Positions 5,914 through 10,503 of a DNA stretch of 10,503 bases are shown here, piece after piece. The position numbers and the translations under genes are program-made. The stretch lies in assembly GCA_049281195.1 (NCBI GenBank), contig JBAPRR010000427.1, forward strand, positions 1 to 10,503. The letters run 5' to 3'. This DNA comes from JBAPRR01 sp049281195. GTDB lineage: Bacteria > Actinomycetota > Acidimicrobiia > Acidimicrobiales > CAVXTF01. The notes below the pieces were generated by a model, which saw only the letters and a list, made by a program, of their open reading frames with translations, made no database searches and was not told where the DNA came from. Numbering within the stretch: the stretch's first letter is position 1; each line of letters opens with the position of its first letter.

Positions 5914-6894
5914 ATGAAGACCCGCAAGCTCGGTGACGGTCTCGAGGTATCGGCGATCGGTCTCGGCTGCATGGGAATGAGTCAGTCCTACGGCCCCGGC
6001 GACGACAAGGAGTCCATAGCGACCATTCACCGGGCCCTCGAGATCGGCGTCAACTTTTTGGACACCGCCGACGTGTACGGACCCTTCACCAATGAAGAGC
6101 TGGTCGGCAAGGCGATCGCCACAAAGCGCGACGAGTACATCATCGCCACCAAGTTCGGCAATGAGATTGTCGACGGTCGTATGGCGTCGGTGAACGGCAG
6201 GCCGGATTACGTCCACTCGTGCTGTGACGCGTCCCTGCTACGTCTTGGCATCGATCACATCGACCTCTATTACCAGCATCGGGTCGATCCCACCATCCCC
6301 ATCGAAGAGACCTGGGGCGCGATGCACGAGCTAGTGGAGGAGGGCAAAGTCCTGCACCTCGGAATCTCAGAGGCGGCCCCGGACACCGTCCGTCGCGCCA
6401 ACGCCGTCCATCAGATCTGCGCGGCACAGAACGAATATTCACTGTTCACCCGCGATCCAGAAGAAGGCCTGATCGACACGCTTCGCGAGTTGGGGATAGG
6501 GCTCGTTCCTTTCAGCCCGATCGTCAGAGGGCTGCTGTCAGGCACGGTGACAGACCGCTCACAGTTCGCCAAACACGACTTCAGGCTGAACTCGCCGCGC
6601 TTCAGTGACGAAAACCTGGCCGCGAACCTGGAGTTCGTCCGGCGAATCGAGCAGCTCGCATCCAAGCTCGGCTACGCCGCCGCCCAACTTGCACTGGCGT
6701 GGGTGCTTTCGCGCGGTGACGATGTGGTTCCGATCCCGGGCACAAAGAGGCGCTCCTACCTGGAACAGAATGCCGCCGCGGTCGACATCACGCTCAGCGA
6801 AGAGGATCTCGCCGAGCTGGAAGACGCCGTTCCCAAGGGAGCTGCGGTCGGGGACCGCTACCCGCCTGAGCAGATGGCGCGGATCAATCTGTGA
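5914..6894 (+). CDS. Aldo/keto reductase
   Basis: 326 residues, normal for the family. An NADPH-dependent (beta/alpha)8 barrel enzyme that reduces aldehydes and ketones. The N-terminus KTRKLGDGLEVSAIGLGCMGM is typical. The full catalytic tetrad is visible: Asp50 and Tyr55 in FLDTADVYG, Lys80 in IATKFG, and His122 in DLYYQHR. The cofactor-binding C-terminal block is PIPGTKRRSYLEQN. The sequence resembles the YakC/AKR13-like bacterial group, but the substrate cannot be read. Its stop codon overlaps the GTG start of the truncated haemoglobin gene (GTGA), so the two should be translated together. Its own start has a strong Shine-Dalgarno. It is divergent from the SCCPDH-like oxidoreductase. Confidence 0.95.
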   Translation: MKTRKLGDGLEVSAIGLGCMGMSQSYGPGDDKESIATIHRALEIGVNFLDTADVYGPFTNEELVGKAIATKRDEYIIATKFGNEIVDGRMASVNGRPDYVHSCCDASLLRLGIDHIDLYYQHRVDPTIPIEETWGAMHELVEEGKVLHLGISEAAPDTVRRANAVHQICAAQNEYSLFTRDPEEGLIDTLRELGIGLVPFSPIVRGLLSGTVTDRSQFAKHDFRLNSPRFSDENLAANLEFVRRIEQLASKLGYAAAQLALAWVLSRGDDVVPIPGTKRRSYLEQNAAAVDITLSEEDLAELEDAVPKGAAVGDRYPPEQMARINL

Positions 6895-7322
6895 CGACAG
6901 AAGGAGCCCGGCCGGATGCCGGTACGACCATGTACGAACGGGTCGGGGGCAGCGATTGGTTCGTCGCACTCGTCGATCGCTTCTATGAAGGCGTCGGGAA
7001 AGACCCGGTCCTGCGGCCCATGTATCCCGAGGATCTCGCTCCGGCCCGCGAGCATCTGGCCTTGTTCCTCATCCAGTACTGGGGCGGTCCTGCCGACTAC
7101 AACGAACAGCGAGGCCATCCCCGCCTGCGGATGCGGCACCAGCCCTTCGTGATCGGCAACGACGAACGACTGGCGTGGTTCCGCATCATGTCGGCGGCCG
7201 TGCGTGAAGGCGGACTGTCCGAGTCCGACGAGGAAGAGATGATCGGCTACTTCGCCTCGACTGCAACCTCGCTCATGAACACGGGCCGACCCGACCACGG
7301 GATCAAGATCGAATTTCGCTGA
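6891..7322 (+). CDS. glbO: Group II truncated haemoglobin (GlbO-like)
   Basis: 143 residues from the GTG that overlaps the aldo/keto reductase stop; an ATG at 6930 (MYERVGG) would give a length closer to known GlbO proteins and is a real alternative. The 2-over-2 globin fold is recognisable from RFYEGVGKDPVLRPMYPED, QYWGGPADYNEQRGHPRLRMRHQPF and LAWFRIM. By alignment from memory with mycobacterial GlbO, the haem ligand is His83 (F8), and the distal pocket has Tyr32 (B10), Tyr45 (CD1), Ala52 (E7) and Trp96 (G8), the group II pattern. Such proteins bind oxygen tightly and are linked to oxygen, NO or peroxide chemistry in the cytoplasm. Pairing with an NADPH-dependent reductase is suggestive, but aldo/keto reductases are not known haem-iron reductases, so a direct partnership is only an inference. 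Confidence 0.93.
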   Translation: MTTEGARPDAGTTMYERVGGSDWFVALVDRFYEGVGKDPVLRPMYPEDLAPAREHLALFLIQYWGGPADYNEQRGHPRLRMRHQPFVIGNDERLAWFRIMSAAVREGGLSESDEEEMIGYFASTATSLMNTGRPDHGIKIEFR

Positions 7323-7347
7323 TTCGACTGGCGACTTTACATTCCGA

Positions 7348-7392
7348 GGTGACTGTTGAAACGGCTAGATCCCGGGTGACTGTTGGAACGGC
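7348..7392 (+). repeat. Direct repeat, 18-bp unit, 27-bp period
   Basis: ggtgactgttgaaacggc (7348-7365) and ggtgactgttggaacggc (7375-7392) differ at one base. They fill most of the 79-nt gap between the convergent haemoglobin and alcohol dehydrogenase genes. The second copy continues into gttcaac, giving an imperfect hairpin (gttggaacg/cgttcaac) that might help end transcription from both sides. An old insertion-sequence end is an alternative. Confidence 0.7.
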
Positions 7393-7401
7393 GTTCAACG
7401 C

Positions 7402-8472
7402 TCAACCGATCTGCAAGACAGCCGCTCCAGACACCCGACCCGTTGCAAGGTCAGCCAAGGCTTCATCTGCATGCTCGAACCCATAAGGCTGAGTAGTCAC
7501 ACGGATGCCGATCCGAGCCGCGATGCTCAGGAAATCCTCGCCGTCCTGTCGCGTGTTGGCAGTGACGCTTCGGAGCTTCCTCTCCTCGAAGAGATGCTCT
7601 TCGTAGCGCAGCTCGGGAATGTCGCTCAGATATATGCCTGCGATTGCGAGCGTTCCCCCACGATCGAGCGCCGACAGAGCGACCGGAACGAGGCTTCCGG
7701 TCGGGGCGAACAGAACAGAACCTTGGAGAGGCGCCGGTGGCGCATCACCAGAATCCCCGGCACTCGCGCATCCGAGCTCCAGCGCCAGGCGTTGCGCCTC
7801 GACTGAGCGGGTCCGCACATGAACCTCGACCCCTTCAGCAATAGCGACCTGAGCCGCCAGATGCGCGGAGCCGCCGAACCCGTAGATTCCGAGCCTGTCC
7901 CCCTCCCTTACGCCACTCGCCCGGTACGCCCGATATCCGATGATCCCGGCGCATAAGAGCGGCGCGGCATCAGAGTCGGAGAACGACTGGGGTAGCCGGT
8001 ACGCGTAGTCCTCGGGAACCACCGCCAATTCCGCATAGCCACCGTCTCGGTCCCATCCGGTGAACAACGGCTCCACACACAGGTTCTCCCGCCCGCTCGT
8101 GCAGAACCTGCACTTTCCGCAGGTCCATCTGAGCCACGGGATACCGATGCGCTCTCCGATCTCGAAGCGCTCGGCCCGGTCACCTTTAGCGTCGACGACT
8201 CCGACAATTTCGTGGCCGGGCGTGACACGTGGATGCTTGGGCGGTAAGTCTCCCTCCGCCAGATGCAGGTCGGTGCGGCACACGCCGCAAGTGTGAACAC
8301 GGACGCGCACCTCCCCGGGGCCGGGTTCTGGCTCGTCGCGTTCGATGAAAGCGAGCGGACCGGAGTCCGGTGGTGATGCTGTCGGCTGTGGTGATGCTGT
8401 CGGCTGTGGGGGCGCTGTCGGCGAGGATGGCCGCCGTACCGGGCCGGGATGGTCGACGACCCAAGCCCGCAT
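7402..8472 (-). CDS. Zinc-dependent alcohol dehydrogenase (AdhA-like MDR family)
   Basis: 356 residues. The medium-chain dehydrogenase signature is complete: catalytic zinc ligands Cys65 (CGVCRTD), His87-Glu88 (TPGHE) and probably Cys174 (LLCAG); structural zinc cysteines 118, 121, 124 and 132 (CGKCRFC...NLC); and the cofactor loop IYGFGGSAHLAAQ (about 196-208). The overall form matches the AdhA-like zinc-binding alcohol dehydrogenase subfamily of actinobacteria, interconverting alcohols and aldehydes with NAD(P). Residues about 13-37 are an extra Pro/Ser/Thr-rich insert made of PTASPQ-type repeats; without it the protein would have the usual length of about 330. The start ATG overlaps the O-methyltransferase stop (TGATG), implying translational coupling. 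The substrate is unknown. Confidence 0.92.
   Translation of the reverse strand: MRAWVVDHPGPVRRPSSPTAPPQPTASPQPTASPPDSGPLAFIERDEPEPGPGEVRVRVHTCGVCRTDLHLAEGDLPPKHPRVTPGHEIVGVVDAKGDRAERFEIGERIGIPWLRWTCGKCRFCTSGRENLCVEPLFTGWDRDGGYAELAVVPEDYAYRLPQSFSDSDAAPLLCAGIIGYRAYRASGVREGDRLGIYGFGGSAHLAAQVAIAEGVEVHVRTRSVEAQRLALELGCASAGDSGDAPPAPLQGSVLFAPTGSLVPVALSALDRGGTLAIAGIYLSDIPELRYEEHLFEERKLRSVTANTRQDGEDFLSIAARIGIRVTTQPYGFEHADEALADLATGRVSGAAVLQIG
8371..8424 (-). repeat. 18-bp tandem repeat in the alcohol dehydrogenase gene
   Basis: On the plus strand tggtgatgctgtcggctg occurs twice without interruption (8371-8388, 8389-8406), followed by a degenerate third copy (8407-8424). On the coding strand it encodes the 6-residue units PTAPPQ, PTASPQ, PTASPP. 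It keeps frame and sits in the first beta-hairpin region of the enzyme. Confidence 0.9.
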
Positions 8473-9140
8473 CAGACGCGCTGAGCGATTGTCACACCGT
8501 CCCCAATCGGAAGGAAGACCGATCTGACCCGGTCGTCCGCCGCGATGCGGTCATTCAGTTTCCGGACGGCGCGGACGGACTCGTCATCCTTGCTCTTGTC
8601 GAGGACCCGACCTCCTTGCAGCGTGTTGTCGACCAGAATCAGCCCACCCACACGCATGCGCGGAACGACCTCCTCGTAGTACTCGGGATATGTGACCTTG
8701 TCCGCGTCGATGAACGCGATATCGAATGTCTCGGAGTCCGAGAGCGCCCTCAGCGTCTCGATTGCCGGTCCGATCCGCAACTCGATCCGGTCAGCGACGC
8801 CCGCCTTCTCCCAGTACTCCCGTGCGATAGACGTCCACTCCTCGCTCACATCGCAACAGAGCAGCCTGCCCTCAGGACCCATACCTCGTGCCAGAGCGAG
8901 CGATGAGTAACCCGTGAACGTGCCGATTTCCAGTCCCCGGCGCGCTCCGATACCCCTCGCCAGGATCTCCATGAAAACCGCCTGGTCCGCCCCGATCTGC
9001 ATCCCGGAAGCGGACCCGGTCTTTTCCTCCGTCACGGCCTGAAGGTCCAACTGCAACTCGTCCGGCTGGCTCATGTGGTCGCTGGCGTATGCGACGACAT
9101 CGTCGTCAATGAACCTGCTCCTACTTCGTGCTCGGGGCAT
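8472..9140 (-). CDS. SAM-dependent O-methyltransferase (family 3, CCoAOMT-like)
   Basis: 222 residues from the ATG at 9140, the usual length of the family. The SAM-binding motif is LEIGTFTGYSSLALA (about 70-84), followed by LLCCDVSEEW. Divalent-metal ligands are Asp145 (FIDADK) and Asp171-Asn172 (LVDN), the pattern of metal-dependent catechol/caffeoyl-CoA-type O-methyltransferases. It likely methylates a vicinal diol or similar small molecule; the substrate is not readable. The start is set by aaaggag (minus strand, 9146-9152), 5 nt upstream; a longer frame from a GTG at 9197 would add 19 residues across this site and is unlikely. The stop overlaps the alcohol dehydrogenase start, so the two genes form a coupled operon. 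Confidence 0.92.
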   Translation of the reverse strand: MPRARSRSRFIDDDVVAYASDHMSQPDELQLDLQAVTEEKTGSASGMQIGADQAVFMEILARGIGARRGLEIGTFTGYSSLALARGMGPEGRLLCCDVSEEWTSIAREYWEKAGVADRIELRIGPAIETLRALSDSETFDIAFIDADKVTYPEYYEEVVPRMRVGGLILVDNTLQGGRVLDKSKDDESVRAVRKLNDRIAADDRVRSVFLPIGDGVTIAQRV

Positions 9141-9144
9141 GACG

Positions 9145-9152
9145 TCTCCTTT
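9145..9152 (-). promoter_or_regulatory. Strong Shine-Dalgarno of the O-methyltransferase
   Basis: aaaggaga on the minus strand, correctly spaced before the ATG at 9140. This decides the start codon against the longer frame. Confidence 0.85.
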
Positions 9153-9190
9153 GAACTTCGCATGTGGAGTCTGCCCATAAACCGGTGGGT

Positions 9191-9268
9191 GGGACAACCA
9201 GGGTGCGACGCGACAGGGTGCGACAACCAGGGCGACAACCCGGGTGCGACAACCAGGGTGGACGACCG
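9191..9268 (+). repeat. Degenerate tandem array of a gggtgcgacaacca unit
   Basis: About six units: gggacaacca (9191), gggtgcgacgcgaca (9201), gggtgcgacaacca (9216), gggcgacaaccc (9230), gggtgcgacaacca (9242) and gggtggacgaccg (9256). The two full copies are identical and 26 nt apart. The array fills the middle of the 164-nt gap between the divergent O-methyltransferase and dienelactone hydrolase genes, where promoters and regulator sites for both must lie. No spacer structure of a CRISPR kind is present. Confidence 0.85.
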
Positions 9269-9304
9269 GGGGAGTGGCAACGAGGGGCCGGTAAGGTGCC
9301 GTTC

Positions 9305-10021
9305 ATGGCCACGAACCGTACGGAAACGATCACCGCCGCAGATGGCGGCACCTTCGATGGCTATGTCTGGGCCCCGTCAACCGGAAAGGGGGCCGGCATT
9401 CTCCTACTGCAGGAGATCTTCGGGGTCGGAAGCTACCTTCGAGCGGTCGCTGAGCGCCTCTGTGAAGTCGGTTACACCGTTCTCGCTCCCGACCTGTTCT
9501 GGCGGATCGAAAAGGGCGTCGCCCTGGACCACGATGCCGACGGCCTGAAACGAGGAATCGAGCTGGTCAGTCAGTTCGACTTTGCTCTCGGGCTCAAAGA
9601 CTGCGAAGCCGCACTCGCACATCTCCGGACGCTGCCGGAGACGGATGGTCACGCCGGTGTCGTCGGCTTCTGTCTCGGCGGACGTATCGCATACTCCGTC
9701 GCCACTCAATACGCTCCAGACGTAGCCGTCTCCTACTACGGCTCTGGCATCTCCGACGCCTTGGACGAAGCCGCCACGCTCGAATGCCCGATCCTCTTTC
9801 ACTTCGGGGACGACGATGCCTACATCCCCATCGATCAGGTCACGAAGGTGAAGGACGCCCTCGCCAGCCGTCCCAATGTCGGCTTTCACGTGTACAGCGC
9901 GGGACACGCATTCGACAACCACGAAGCGCCGATCTTCTACCAACGCGAAGCTGCCGAGGAGGCGTGGGGCCGCACGCTCGCATTTTTGGAAAAGGAGATG
10001 CCCCCCTCAGATCGGGTTTAG
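9305..10021 (+). CDS. Dienelactone hydrolase family protein
   Basis: 238 residues, typical for the family, an alpha/beta hydrolase with a Cys-His-Asp triad. The triad is visible: nucleophile Cys123 in GFCLGG, Asp171 in FGDDDAYIP, and His201 in SAGHAF. Glu37 in LLLQEIFGV corresponds to the glutamate that holds the resting cysteine in classical dienelactone hydrolase. The classical reaction opens dienelactone to maleylacetate in chlorocatechol breakdown. No other genes of that route are here, so general ester or lactone hydrolysis is as likely. The ATG at 9305 is chosen because aaggt lies 7 nt upstream and the family N-terminus begins there; an earlier in-frame start at 9164 would translate the intergenic repeat array. 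The gene is divergent from the O-methyltransferase operon and convergent with the repeat protein, overlapping it by 4 nt. Confidence 0.93.
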   Translation: MATNRTETITAADGGTFDGYVWAPSTGKGAGILLLQEIFGVGSYLRAVAERLCEVGYTVLAPDLFWRIEKGVALDHDADGLKRGIELVSQFDFALGLKDCEAALAHLRTLPETDGHAGVVGFCLGGRIAYSVATQYAPDVAVSYYGSGISDALDEAATLECPILFHFGDDDAYIPIDQVTKVKDALASRPNVGFHVYSAGHAFDNHEAPIFYQREAAEEAWGRTLAFLEKEMPPSDRV

Positions 10022-10503
10022 GGCGCTAAGGAGCGGCCCGAGGCAAGCTTTGTGGCCGGGGCCATGGCGAAACTGGCAAGCGCCAGCGTCTGATCGTTCG
10101 AGCCGTTCAAGAATTCGCCCACCGCGACACAGTCCGGGGCATGCGAGCACGAGACGCCCTCGAGCTCGTTATCGCCTGTTCCATCGTCGGGCGATGACGT
10201 CTGGCTCCATGCAGTTCCGTCCCAGCTCTCGATAAGGGTCTGGTCGACGTTGACTTCCGAATAACCGACCGCGACGCAGGTGGTCTGATTGACGCACGAC
10301 ACTCCAGAGAGTTGGGCGCTGCGAACAGCGCCGTTCCCCGGCTCGGTCCACTCAGTTCCGTTCCAACGATCTATCACGGTGAATACCCCCGCGTCACTGC
10401 CCATACGTCCTACCGCTTCACAGAAACTGGCGTTGCTGCATGAAACGCCGGTTAATCCGTATTCGCCGTGGACATCCTTCAGTATTGCGCTACGAGACCA
10501 CTC
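10018..10503 (-). CDS. C-terminal part of a Cys-paired, Trp-containing repeat protein
   Basis: Partial gene: the frame is open to the right edge, so the N-terminus and any signal peptide lie outside. The 161 visible residues hold repeats of 48-49 residues with the pattern L-x-GVSC-x5-C-x-AVG ... TLIESWDGTAW: GVSCSNASFCEAVG, GVSCVNQTTCVAVG and GVSCSHAPDCVAVG, with WNGTEW and WDGTAW. The regular Cys-x5-Cys pair suggests a disulfide in each repeat and an exported protein. The repeat length and pattern suggest beta-propeller blades, an inference. Similar repeats occur in uncharacterised actinobacterial surface proteins. The last repeat lacks its W-x-G-x-x-W part and ends in an unrelated tail (SFAMAPATKLASGRSLAP), so it is incomplete or serves to close the propeller. 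Its TAA stop overlaps the dienelactone hydrolase TAG on the other strand. An internal ATG at 10404 is not the start. Confidence 0.75.
   Translation of the reverse strand, partial: EWSRSAILKDVHGEYGLTGVSCSNASFCEAVGRMGSDAGVFTVIDRWNGTEWTEPGNGAVRSAQLSGVSCVNQTTCVAVGYSEVNVDQTLIESWDGTAWSQTSSPDDGTGDNELEGVSCSHAPDCVAVGEFLNGSNDQTLALASFAMAPATKLASGRSLAP

Noticed and set aside
5500..6216. 238-residue minus-strand frame across the divergent gap
   Set aside because: Overlaps the N-termini of two well-supported genes (SCCPDH-like and aldo/keto reductase) and has no recognisable domain.
9191..9268. CRISPR array
   Set aside because: Units of about 14 nt with no regular unique spacers; this is a degenerate tandem repeat.
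9164..9304. Longer start for the dienelactone hydrolase
   Set aside because: Would translate the intergenic repeat array; the family N-terminus and an aaggt site support 9305.

Overview
The window is high-GC DNA with GTG starts, tight gene spacing and protein families typical of Actinomycetota: a GlbO-type truncated haemoglobin, a saccharopine-dehydrogenase-like enoyl reductase homologue, an AdhA-type zinc alcohol dehydrogenase, and a secreted-type protein with Cys-x5-C / W-x-G-x-x-W repeats. An uncultured or little-studied lineage such as Acidimicrobiia is my best guess. That is an inference from family resemblance, because no rRNA or marker gene is present. It looks like ordinary chromosome: I see no intact transposase, integrase, phage gene, CRISPR array, tRNA or rRNA.

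Layout, left to right. (1) 2-2555, plus strand: the 3' part of a sugar-phosphate nucleotidyltransferase, then a GH20-type hexosaminidase 40 nt downstream; this looks like an amino-sugar salvage unit whose start lies left of the window. (2) 2556-3139: a G-rich spacer with a quadruplex motif, then an acylphosphatase. (3) 3140-3822: about 680 nt with no convincing gene but many direct repeats and hairpins. (4) 3823-5659, minus strand: a saccharopine dehydrogenase-like oxidoreductase followed by an SRPBCC (START-like) protein. (5) 5914-7322, plus strand, divergent from (4): an aldo/keto reductase whose stop overlaps the start of a group II truncated haemoglobin. (6) 7402-9140, minus strand: an O-methyltransferase and a zinc alcohol dehydrogenase coupled through TGATG. 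(7) 9305-10021, plus strand: a dienelactone hydrolase-family protein, divergent from (6). (8) 10018-10503, minus strand: the C-terminal end of a repeat protein, convergent with (7) and overlapping it by 4 nt.

Functionally the middle and right parts are a loose set of small-molecule redox and detoxification enzymes (aldo/keto reductase, alcohol dehydrogenase, SCCPDH-like reductase, O-methyltransferase, dienelactone hydrolase, trHb). They are not one obvious pathway. The two clearest partnerships are nucleotidyltransferase + GH20 and aldo/keto reductase + truncated haemoglobin.

The most unusual property is how many short tandem or direct repeats lie in such a small space. Two are in-frame expansions inside otherwise normal enzymes (GH20 at 972-1016, alcohol dehydrogenase at 8371-8424). 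Others lie between genes (2582-2645, 3146-3190, 3361-3394, 7348-7392, 9191-9268). I do not see a clear new multi-gene system. The best candidate for something undescribed is the structured non-coding stretch at 3140-3822.
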